A DNA stretch of 64,000 bases from Nitrospina sp052156635 (GTDB taxonomy: Bacteria; Nitrospinota; Nitrospinia; Nitrospinales; Nitrospinaceae), in NCBI RefSeq assembly GCF_052156635.1, contig NZ_JBQKUO010000004.1, forward strand, positions 248,001 to 312,000, given 5' to 3'. The position numbers were made by a program, and so were the translations under genes. Every line of letters starts with the position of its first letter. Position 1 is the stretch's first letter. Shown piece after piece: positions 9,592-16,796 of the stretch. The notes under the pieces were generated by a model, which saw only the letters and a list, made by a program, of their open reading frames with translations, searched no databases and was not told the origin of the DNA.

Positions 9592-9700
9592 CACACTGCG
9601 GTCCCTCGAAGCTACCGCGCAATGCGCGCAGTTTCCGGAGCAAGAGGGGCTCGAACGGCCTCCCACCGGGACGGGCGGGGCCGGACACCGCACACCAAAT
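9592..9700 (+). ncRNA. possible structured leader or small RNA before tRNA-Pro
   Basis: A closing stem pairs 9597-9604 with 9683-9692 (TGCGGT with ACCGCA, plus CC with GG across a two-base bulge). Inside are a CGCGC-AAT-GCGCG hairpin (about 9616-9628) and a CGGCC...GGCCG arm carrying a TCCC-ACC-GGGA tip (about 9655-9684). The sequence is GC-rich and not part of any gene. It does not match the SRP RNA or tmRNA cores I know. It may be only the processed 5' leader of the tRNA. Confidence 0.3.
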
Positions 9701-9709
9701 CAAAAGGGT

Positions 9710-9787
<78 letters not shown>

Positions 9788-9797
9788 GTTTTTCATA

Positions 9798-9830
9798 AAA
9801 AGGTTACGGAATGGTCCGTAACCTTTTCTT
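9798..9830 (+). terminator. rho-independent terminator after tRNA-Pro
   Basis: AAAAGGTTACGGA (9798-9810) pairs perfectly with TCCGTAACCTTTT (9815-9827) around a 4-base loop, ending in a T-rich tail. Confidence 0.85.
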
Positions 9831-9938
9831 GTTTCGTGAGGCTTTGCTTTTCAACCCCTTAATTCTTTTCGCCCGGCTGGCCATGTTATAGTGTCCGCCA
9901 CATTTTGGTCGTCCTGTCCCCATTCTAACTGAAGTCGC

Positions 9939-10856
9939 ATGTCTGCATCCGGTTCCACAAAAGTCATCGTCATCGCGCTGGGCGCCAACCTCGGCATCGC
10001 CGTCGCCAAGTTCGTCGGCGCGTCCATCTCCGGCAGTGCGGCCCTGCTTGCGGAAGGCATCCACAGCGTCGTCGATTGCACCAACCAGGTTTTGCTCCTG
10101 ATCGGCGAAAAACGTTCGCGCAAACGGCCGACGGCATCGCATCCCCTCGGTTACGGCCGCGAGTCGTTTTTCTGGTCGTTCGTGGTGGCGATCCTGCTGT
10201 TCTCGATGGGCGGGCTGTTCGCCATTTACGAAGGCGCGCACAAGATCGCGGACCCGCACGAGGTGACGAACCCCGGCCTGGCCGTCGGCATCCTTGTTTT
10301 CGGTATTCTGCTGGAGGGGTATTCCTTTCTGGCATGCATCAAGGAAGTGCGTAAGCGCGACCCCGGCATGCCTATCTGGCACTGGTACCGGCGCACCACG
10401 CGGGCGGGCTTGCTGGTGATTTTCACGGAAGACCTGGGGGCGCTGGTGGGATTGACGCTGGCGGCGGGGTGCATCAGTCTGTCGTGGGCGTTGCACGATC
10501 CCATGTGGGACGCACTGGGCTCGATTCTCATCGGCGCGTTGCTGGTGATTCTCGCGGTGGTGCTGTCGGTGGAGGTGAAGAGCCTGATCATCGGTGAGGC
10601 TCCCGCCAAGGATTACCGGCACGAGGTGGAGACCATCACCCGCGAATACCTGCCCGGCGCGAAAATCCTGAACTTCATTGCGCTCAAGACCGGCGACAAC
10701 GAAGTGATGCTGAGTATCAAGATCCATCCCGGAAAGATTCAGAAAGTGACGGACCTGATCGAGGCGTTCAACCAGATCGAGGACCGCATCGGCGAACGGT
10801 TTCCGGAGATCAAGTGGAAGTTCCTGGAGCCGGACGACCGCGAGGACATTTACTAG
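9939..10856 (+). CDS. cation diffusion facilitator (CDF) family metal exporter, SLC30A9-like
   Basis: 305 residues with about six membrane helices in the first ~215 and a soluble C-terminal domain. TM2 has the CDF site pattern HxxxD in AEGIHSVVD (H42, D46). In TM5 the usual DxxxD/HxxxD is replaced by TEDLGALVG (E164, D165), a form I associate with the ZnT9/SLC30A9 branch. CDF proteins exchange Zn2+ or other divalent metals for protons and export them from the cytoplasm. The gene stands alone behind the tRNA-Pro terminator. Confidence 0.88.
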   Translation: MSASGSTKVIVIALGANLGIAVAKFVGASISGSAALLAEGIHSVVDCTNQVLLLIGEKRSRKRPTASHPLGYGRESFFWSFVVAILLFSMGGLFAIYEGAHKIADPHEVTNPGLAVGILVFGILLEGYSFLACIKEVRKRDPGMPIWHWYRRTTRAGLLVIFTEDLGALVGLTLAAGCISLSWALHDPMWDALGSILIGALLVILAVVLSVEVKSLIIGEAPAKDYRHEVETITREYLPGAKILNFIALKTGDNEVMLSIKIHPGKIQKVTDLIEAFNQIEDRIGERFPEIKWKFLEPDDREDIY

Positions 10857-10863
10857 CAGGTAA

Positions 10864-10877
10864 AAACCACGTGGTTT
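10864..10877. repeat. 14-bp perfect palindrome between convergent genes
   Basis: AAACCACGTGGTTT lies between the CDF gene and the convergent small gene. Followed by T/C-rich sequence, it could act as a weak bidirectional terminator or a protein site. Confidence 0.35.
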
Positions 10878-10893
10878 CCTTGCCTTCCTACCC

Positions 10894-11136
10894 TCACTTT
10901 TCCTTTTTGTCCTCTATGCTTTTGGCGATCATGATGTCGGCGATCTCGTAGGCGTGTTCGGTGACGCGGGTGGGGTCCGCGCTCATTCCCTCCGATGCCA
11001 GCAGTCCCTGCATGGCCAGCCCCGCCAGCCAGTCCCGGCGGGAGATGCCGGTGGAAATGTAATTGAGGTCGCCTTCATCGTTTCCCGTCCGCAACAGGTT
11101 GTGCGGGTACACCGTTCCACCTTCGTTTGCTTTCAT
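10894..11136 (-). CDS. small phage-type protein of unknown function
   Basis: 80 residues from ATG 11136, preceded by GGAGAGG. The segment GISRRDWLAGLAMQGLLAS followed by YEIADIMIAKSIE resembles a short protein often found in prophages, where an RDWFAGQAL-type motif precedes an AYxxADAML helix. There it has no known function. No other phage gene is near, so this may be a leftover or a domesticated copy. It lies 59 bp downstream of the pentapeptide-repeat gene on the same strand. Confidence 0.6.
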   Translation of the reverse strand: MKANEGGTVYPHNLLRTGNDEGDLNYISTGISRRDWLAGLAMQGLLASEGMSADPTRVTEHAYEIADIMIAKSIEDKKEK

Positions 11137-11195
11137 AGCCCTCTCCTGAATGTTCGGTAACGAGTCATCGGAACGCTCCCCTTTTGAGAGCGCAC

Positions 11196-11714
11196 TCATA
11201 AAAAGGAATTCAAAAAGTCTTCGTCGTCGGTATCATCGCTCAGGTATTCCGGCAGTTTGGTGTTGGCGTCGTACTGCGCTGCCTTGATCTGCCCGATGCT
11301 GAGTCCCGACGCCTCGACCAGGTTGGTGCCTTTCAGGTTGGCCTGGTGGAACTCCACGTCTTCGTTGAACTGGCATCCCTGCAAGTCGGCGTTTTCCATG
11401 TTCGCCTGCATGAGCGAGGACTCCATCAGGTTGCATCCCTTGACCTGGGCGCCCTGCAACTGGGCTCCGTTCAGGTTCACCTCCTGCATGCGCGCCTGGT
11501 TGAGGTTGGCGTTTTCCAGATTGGCTCCGCTCAGGTTGGCGAACTGGAGCTTCGCGCCCTGCAGGTTGGCGTCCTTCAAGTTGGCCTTCGACAGATTGGT
11601 GCCGCGCAGGTCCGACTCAGAAAGATCCACTGCCTCGCCGGGATTTGCCTCCCGCCAGTTGTTCCAGCCTTCGACTCCTTTTTTGATCAAATCCACGTGT
11701 TGCTGATTGGCCAT
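11196..11714 (-). CDS. pentapeptide-repeat protein
   Basis: 172 residues from ATG 11714 (GGAGG ten bases upstream). Residues about 30-135 are tandem A(D/N)LXX repeats, for example LSKANLKDANLQGAKLQFAN, which fold into a right-handed quadrilateral beta-helix. Such proteins act as scaffolds or, in the Qnr/MfpA group, as DNA-mimic gyrase protectors; nothing here picks between these. The C-terminus is acidic (SDDTDDEDF). No signal peptide, so cytoplasmic. An in-frame extension to 11903 exists but overlaps the divergent rhodanese gene and is unlikely. Confidence 0.88.
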   Translation of the reverse strand: MANQQHVDLIKKGVEGWNNWREANPGEAVDLSESDLRGTNLSKANLKDANLQGAKLQFANLSGANLENANLNQARMQEVNLNGAQLQGAQVKGCNLMESSLMQANMENADLQGCQFNEDVEFHQANLKGTNLVEASGLSIGQIKAAQYDANTKLPEYLSDDTDDEDFLNSFL

Positions 11715-11889
11715 GTTCGTCAGTCCTCCGGATAAAACTTGAATTGCAACTTCAGGCGGTGTAAAAACGCAAAGTGCAACGAAAATCGGTTTTGAAAATG
11801 CCCCAATCTTACCAGAAAACGGTTCGCCCTCCGTATCAAATCGAACCGGACCCCTGGCAAATGGAGCACTGTAAACAACGGAGCGAACC

Positions 11890-12207
11890 ATGTCCGAAAT
11901 CAAGCAAATGACCGTTCAGCAACTGCAGGACCTGCTTGAGGAAGGGTCGTCGGTCAACGTGCTCGACATCCGCGATGAAGCCTCGTTCGATGCCGGGCAC
12001 GTGCCGAATGCCGTCCCCTTGAGCCGAACGCCGGTGGAGCAGTGTCTGGAAAAATTCGAAAAAGACAAAACCCTTGTGGTCTGCTGTTACCACGGTATTT
12101 CCAGCATCGAGGCCGCCATGTTTTTCAGTCAACAGGGGTTTCAGGACGTGCACAGCCTGATGGGTGGTTACGAAGCCTGGGCCCGGTCCTGCAACTGGGA
12201 AGACTGA
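11890..12207 (+). CDS. single-domain rhodanese, GlpE-like thiosulfate sulfurtransferase
   Basis: 105 residues, the length of E. coli GlpE. LDIRDEASFDAGHVPNA matches the first rhodanese block and VVCCYHGISS the active loop, where the second Cys would carry the persulfide; CYHGISS is the GlpE signature. MGGYEAW closes the domain. It moves sulfane sulfur from thiosulfate or a protein donor to cyanide or thiol acceptors in the cytoplasm. It is divergent from the pentapeptide gene, with a 175-bp gap. Confidence 0.9.
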   Translation: MSEIKQMTVQQLQDLLEEGSSVNVLDIRDEASFDAGHVPNAVPLSRTPVEQCLEKFEKDKTLVVCCYHGISSIEAAMFFSQQGFQDVHSLMGGYEAWARSCNWED

Positions 12208-12218
12208 CCCCGCCGCGT

Positions 12219-13322
12219 CTACTGTCCTATCGGCAGGGTCAATAGCGGCGCCGAAGACGGAACCTTGCCCGCCTGCAATGAGAATATCTGCGAAAGCAGG
12301 GAGAACGTCGATTTTGAATTGAGGTCGGAATCGTCGATGTAAAACCAGGTGCCGCGGTGCAGGATGGCCACCGCAAACGCATTTGGATCGAAGTCCTCCC
12401 CATGGCGCACCCGCAGGAGCGTGCCCGTCAACCTCTGCCAGTCGAAGCGGCTTCCATCGTCATTGTAGGTCACGGTCACCTTGCCCTCATCGACGTGGTC
12501 GGGCGGCACCTCCACCCCCTGTGACAGGTAATACATCACGCCCAGCAAAGACCGCGTCTGCACCCGGATGTACCGGGGATCGTCCACCGCGGTCAGGTAA
12601 TAACGTCCCTGTACCGGGTTCACCTCCAAAAGCTCGGCCAGCAGGCGGGCGTCTTCCGTTTCCTGAGCGTCCTGATCCAGCTTGATGATGATCATTGGAA
12701 CATCGTTTTCCTCGATGTACTGCAATTCCATCATGTCGTTCTTCTGGAAAGTACGCAGGATGGACACCACCCGTGTGAACATCTCGAATTCCGGTGCGCG
12801 GCCGGGCGTGGGTCCGGAAGCGCCGGGCGCGTTTTTAATCCGGTTCATGCGTTGGAAACAGAGGCGGAACAGGCGGTCCACCCGCCAGCCGGAATGGTAC
12901 AAAAGGGTGATGGTCTGCATGGTGATGGGCGAGAGCACCCGTTGTATGAACTTGTCCCCCTGCAAAGGGGAGTAGGTGATGGTGGGCTTTTCCTGCATCT
13001 GCGCCCCCGCGCCGAATCCAAAGGTGGAAAGGCCCGCTTCCGGCACTGACGCACTGGCGTTGGCGCTGGTAGTCAGTGTGAATTGCGCCGCCACACTGCT
13101 CACTTCAAGGAAATAGGGGGTATCGCGGTACTTCAGGCGGACCAGGTTCAGCAACAATTGCTGATCGTTGGTGCGCTGGATGGCGACATTGTAATTGGAC
13201 CGCTCGCCTTCAATGCGGTTCGCACCCAGGTTGGCGCAGGCGGTAAGCATGGACACCAGAAAGGTTGTTAGAATCAGGGTGCAAAACTGCTTGAAGGGTT
13301 TCGGGCTGGACGCAGACGGCAT
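12219..13322 (-). CDS. putative lipoprotein of unknown function
   Basis: 367 residues from ATG 13322, with GAGAGGGG upstream. The N-terminus is a signal peptide ending in a lipobox (SMLTAC), so the mature protein would be lipid-anchored. The body is mixed alpha/beta with a hydrophobic stretch (SPITMQTITLLYHSGW) and no catalytic motif I recognise. The frame is open 45 codons further upstream, but those residues are Arg/Pro-rich and the lipobox supports the shorter form. It may share a transcript with the MscS channel 64 bp upstream. Confidence 0.7.
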   Translation of the reverse strand: MPSASSPKPFKQFCTLILTTFLVSMLTACANLGANRIEGERSNYNVAIQRTNDQQLLLNLVRLKYRDTPYFLEVSSVAAQFTLTTSANASASVPEAGLSTFGFGAGAQMQEKPTITYSPLQGDKFIQRVLSPITMQTITLLYHSGWRVDRLFRLCFQRMNRIKNAPGASGPTPGRAPEFEMFTRVVSILRTFQKNDMMELQYIEENDVPMIIIKLDQDAQETEDARLLAELLEVNPVQGRYYLTAVDDPRYIRVQTRSLLGVMYYLSQGVEVPPDHVDEGKVTVTYNDDGSRFDWQRLTGTLLRVRHGEDFDPNAFAVAILHRGTWFYIDDSDLNSKSTFSLLSQIFSLQAGKVPSSAPLLTLPIGQ

Positions 13323-13386
13323 GCGAAAAATAAACCCCTCTCTCGAAAAATTCAGAACGGGATCATACGGGGAAATCCGGAGACTG

Positions 13387-14466
13387 TCAAACCGGGGGCA
13401 ACCCGGTTGGCGGATTCTCGCCCGGGTCCAGTTGGATGGTCTGCGTGGGAAAGGCAAACTCGATGCCTTCCGCCTGAAATTTTCGGCACAGCGCCAGATT
13501 GATGGCCTGCTGGGTGTCCATCTTGAATTCGAAATCTCCCTTCAACAACCAGTAGACAACTTCAAAATCCAGCGAGTACGGCCCGAATTCCTTGAAATGA
13601 ATGCGGTCCACCCGTGTGTCCGGCTGGGCCTTGATGATTTCCCGGATCATTCCCGGAATGCGCTCCAGTTTGTCTGCCGTGGTGTCGTAGGTGACACCAA
13701 TCAAAAACAACTGCCGGCGCTCCGGAATCTTGCGGAAATTCCGAATCCGGCTGTCCAGCAGGTCGGAATTGGGAATCACCAGCCGCTCCCCGTCAATGCT
13801 CTTGAGCTGGGTGGACTTGAGCCCGATGTGCTGGACCGTGCCCATGTCCGTTCCGGCGATGATGAAGTCGCCGATGACGAACGGCTTGTCCATGACGATG
13901 GTGAGCGAGGCAAACAGGTCGCCCAGGATTTTCTGCACCGCCAGTGCGATGGCGATGCCGCCGATACCCAGCCCGGCAACCAGGGCCGCGATATCCACCC
14001 CGACGTTTTCCAGCGCGACCAGCGCCAGCACCACATAAAATCCGAGAAGGATGATGAACTTGATCACCCCCAGGGCTGTGGCAAAGGATGCGTCTTTATC
14101 CTTCTTTTTTTCGTACGCCTGTTCCGCCCAGAGCAGGATGGCGTTGTGACCCCACACCCCCACCAGAACGAGACCCAGCAGAAACGAGGTCTGCGTCCAC
14201 TGATCAGCCAGATCATCCGGGATGGGCCATTTTTGGCTTCCGACATAGAGCGCGATCACAAGCAGGAAAAGCCAGTGGGTTTTATCCGAAAGGCGTTTGA
14301 CCAGGCGGTCTCCCAGTGCCTTGGTCCTTTGGTACCTGTTTTTAAAAATGCTGCGCAGGCGGCCCCGCACAAAGAGCAACAGGATAAATGTCAGAAGGGC
14401 CCAGAACCCGCCTTCCACCCAGACCGGTCCCGAGTTTTGGCTCATCCATTCACGCAGGATCTCCAT
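13387..14466 (-). CDS. small-conductance mechanosensitive ion channel, MscS family
   Basis: 359 residues with four predicted helices. The pore helix region ALVAGLGIGGIAIALAVQKI is followed by GDLFASLTIVMDKPFVIGD and the beta-domain motif VIPNSDLL, all hallmarks of MscS. The channel opens on membrane tension to release solutes on osmotic downshock. A good Shine-Dalgarno sequence (GAGGTGA) precedes the ATG. It is divergent from the ATP-grasp fusion gene across a 134-bp AT-rich spacer. Confidence 0.93.
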   Translation of the reverse strand: MEILREWMSQNSGPVWVEGGFWALLTFILLLFVRGRLRSIFKNRYQRTKALGDRLVKRLSDKTHWLFLLVIALYVGSQKWPIPDDLADQWTQTSFLLGLVLVGVWGHNAILLWAEQAYEKKKDKDASFATALGVIKFIILLGFYVVLALVALENVGVDIAALVAGLGIGGIAIALAVQKILGDLFASLTIVMDKPFVIGDFIIAGTDMGTVQHIGLKSTQLKSIDGERLVIPNSDLLDSRIRNFRKIPERRQLFLIGVTYDTTADKLERIPGMIREIIKAQPDTRVDRIHFKEFGPYSLDFEVVYWLLKGDFEFKMDTQQAINLALCRKFQAEGIEFAFPTQTIQLDPGENPPTGLPPV

Positions 14467-14483
14467 AACCCATTCACCTCATT

Positions 14484-14501
14484 GAATTAATAAATTCAAC
14501 C
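14484..14501. repeat. inverted repeat in a divergent promoter region
   Basis: TTGAATT-AATA-AATTCAA lies between the MscS gene and the ATP-grasp operon. It could be an operator or only AT-rich promoter DNA. Confidence 0.35.
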
Positions 14502-14600
14502 ATCAAAAATACCTGAATAGCGTTACAATAGGTTTCAAATTCTTGGAACGGGTGCATTGGAAGCTTTTGCCCAAAATATCACTTTTTCGGGGAACGTCCA

Positions 14601-16796
14601 ATGAAAGTAGCGGTCATTTACAACAAAAACCAGTCGGAAGTCATCAATGTCTTCGGTGCCCAGAACCGTGAAATTTACAACCCCAAAACCGTGGAGCGGG
14701 TTGCGAGTTCTCTGGAAAAAGGCGGACACAACGTCCGTGTCATCGACGGTAACATTCATCTCATTGAAAAGCTCAATGAATTCATGCCCAAGGTGATGCA
14801 CGGCGAGCAACCCGGCATGGTGTTCAACATGGCATACGGCATACAGGGGGTCAGCCGCTACACCCACGTCCCTGCCCTGCTGGAAATGGTGGGCATCCCT
14901 TACGTCGGATCCAGTCCGGCGGGGCACGGCATCGCCCTGGACAAGATCACATCCAAGGTTTTGTTTCAGGCCAACGGCGTGGCAACCCCACGCTACTGGT
15001 CTTTCTTCAGTGAAGACCAGATACCGGGAGACATCCCCTTCCCCGTCATCGTCAAACCCAAAATGGAAGCGGTGTCGATGGGTATCGAGGTGGTCCACGA
15101 TATCGAACGCCTGCGAGAAACGGTCAAAACCCTGGTCAAGGAATACAGCCAGCAGGTGCTGGTGGAGGAATTCATTCCGGGACGCGAGTTTGCCGTCGGG
15201 CTGCTTGGCAACGGCGACCCGGAAGTCCTGCCCATCGTCGAATTCGATATGGAAGGCGATCCCAACGCCATCCAGACCTACGACGAGAAAATGAAAAAGC
15301 CGAAGGAAAAAGTGTGCCCCGCCAAGGTGGACGACGCCACCGCCGAGAAGATGGGCGAACTCACGAAAGCGGCCTCCCGCGCTCTAGGCCTGTACGATTT
15401 CTGCCGCGCGGATTTTCGCATGGACGACAAAGGCAACCTGTACGTGCTGGAACTGAACTCGATGGCGAGCCTCGGGCTCACCGGGTCTTATGTCCATGCC
15501 GCCAAGGTGGCGGGTTATACCTACGAAACCCTCATCAACCGCATGCTTGATGTCGCCGTGGAGCGGTATTTCGGCGAAAAGGACATGAATGAAGTTCCTG
15601 AAAAGGAGTCTTTCTTTAAAAGTCTTTTAAAGAGCCAGACCACTTCTTTGCCGGTACGCCTGCGCAGTCACCTTCGCGGCCACGTGAGCACCATGGAAGA
15701 CTTCCTTGCGCACATGGTGGAAATCAATTCCTACGCCCGCAACCTGGACGGAGTCAATTCCCTTGGTAAGTGGGTGTCCAACCATCTGGGCCGCATGGGA
15801 TTCCAGCGTGAAGTGCACACCAAGGCGGAGTTCGGCAACGTTTTATACTTCTCCAATCACACCGGGGAAGAAAACGACGTTTTGTTGATCGGCCAGCTGG
15901 ACAACCCCATTCCAAGCCAGGATTTCGTTGCCTACCAGGAAGAACGCGGCAAACTTTACGGTTCCGGCGTCTACTACGGCAAAGGAGGACTCGCCATCCT
16001 TCTCGGCGCCCTGCAGGCCTTACGCTACACGCGGTCGCTTAAAAAGGTCAAATGCGGCATCCTGCTGATCTCCGACGAAACCGCCGGCGGGCGCACTTCC
16101 AAAAGTCTCATCGGAGACCTGTCCAACAAATCGAAATACGTGATTGGTTTACAGGGGGCGGGCCTTTCCGGTCAGGCAACCACATCGTTCTCCGGCGTCA
16201 TGAAATACAACGTGGAGATCAAGTACGCTCCGGGAAAATTATCCAAGACCAAAGGGGAACAGACCGACCTGATCTCATTCCTCACACAGAAGATCAACGC
16301 TCTTCGCAAGATGACCACGAAGGACGAGGATGTGTCTGTTGCCATCACTTCGATCAATACCCAGGGGCTCGATGAAGCGACCCCGGATTTTGCCAATCTC
16401 AATTTCCGCATCCGGTTCCGGTCGCCCGACCTCAGCCAGCAACTCAAGGACCAGATTTACAAAACTTTCGAAGTCAGCGCCACCAGTCCGATCAAGGTCA
16501 ATATCTCGCGCACGCTTTTGCGTCTGCCCTTGATGGAATCGGAAGCGACCTCCAGCTTTTACGAGCAGGTCAGCAAAGTCGCCAAGAATCTGGAAATTCG
16601 ATTGCAGAAGGAGCACGGCACCTCTTCCACATCCCTCTGTCACGTTCCACCGGACAAACCGGTTCTGGGCAATATGGGACCGATCTCCGGAGGCATGGGC
16701 ACGCGAAACGAATACGTCGTACGTGACAGCCTGCTCGACCGGTCCATCCTCCTGGCATACCTGATCTACCTTTCCGCGAATGACTTTAAGGAATGA
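14601..16796 (+). CDS. fusion of a D-Ala-D-Ala-ligase-like ATP-grasp enzyme with a degenerate M20 peptidase domain
   Basis: 731 residues. Residues 1 to about 330 form a Ddl-type ATP-grasp ligase: a pre-ATP-grasp domain, LDKITSKVLFQANGVATPRY, PVIVKPKMEAVSMGIEVV, VLVEEFIPGREFAVG and the metal-binding ADFRMDDKGNLYVLELNSM. Residues about 350-731 follow the M20 (ArgE/DapE/PepV) peptidase fold, but the metal site is gone: Q432 replaces His in the G-H-x-D motif, Y459 replaces the bridging Asp before K-G-G, T494 replaces the second Glu of D-E-E, and G700 replaces the last His before NEY. Only D434 and the base E493 remain. The ligase half probably joins two amino acids or an amino acid to a peptide with ATP; the M20 half would be a non-hydrolytic peptide-binding part. 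First gene of a three-gene operon, overlapping the next by ATGA. Confidence 0.82.
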   Translation: MKVAVIYNKNQSEVINVFGAQNREIYNPKTVERVASSLEKGGHNVRVIDGNIHLIEKLNEFMPKVMHGEQPGMVFNMAYGIQGVSRYTHVPALLEMVGIPYVGSSPAGHGIALDKITSKVLFQANGVATPRYWSFFSEDQIPGDIPFPVIVKPKMEAVSMGIEVVHDIERLRETVKTLVKEYSQQVLVEEFIPGREFAVGLLGNGDPEVLPIVEFDMEGDPNAIQTYDEKMKKPKEKVCPAKVDDATAEKMGELTKAASRALGLYDFCRADFRMDDKGNLYVLELNSMASLGLTGSYVHAAKVAGYTYETLINRMLDVAVERYFGEKDMNEVPEKESFFKSLLKSQTTSLPVRLRSHLRGHVSTMEDFLAHMVEINSYARNLDGVNSLGKWVSNHLGRMGFQREVHTKAEFGNVLYFSNHTGEENDVLLIGQLDNPIPSQDFVAYQEERGKLYGSGVYYGKGGLAILLGALQALRYTRSLKKVKCGILLISDETAGGRTSKSLIGDLSNKSKYVIGLQGAGLSGQATTSFSGVMKYNVEIKYAPGKLSKTKGEQTDLISFLTQKINALRKMTTKDEDVSVAITSINTQGLDEATPDFANLNFRIRFRSPDLSQQLKDQIYKTFEVSATSPIKVNISRTLLRLPLMESEATSSFYEQVSKVAKNLEIRLQKEHGTSSTSLCHVPPDKPVLGNMGPISGGMGTRNEYVVRDSLLDRSILLAYLIYLSANDFKE

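Larger units (their letters stand above)
9407..9709. other. intergenic region upstream of tRNA-Pro
   Basis: About 300 bases without a convincing protein gene. They hold a sigma-70-like promoter (9558-9586) and a GC-rich stretch (about 9592-9700) that can fold into a branched structure. Both are described separately. Confidence 0.5.

Noticed and set aside
9540..9709. Selenocysteine tRNA, SRP RNA or tmRNA in the structured leader
   Set aside because: None of the conserved cores (SRP GGTCAGGTCCGGAAGGAAGC type, tmRNA tag frame, SelC anticodon arm) is present.
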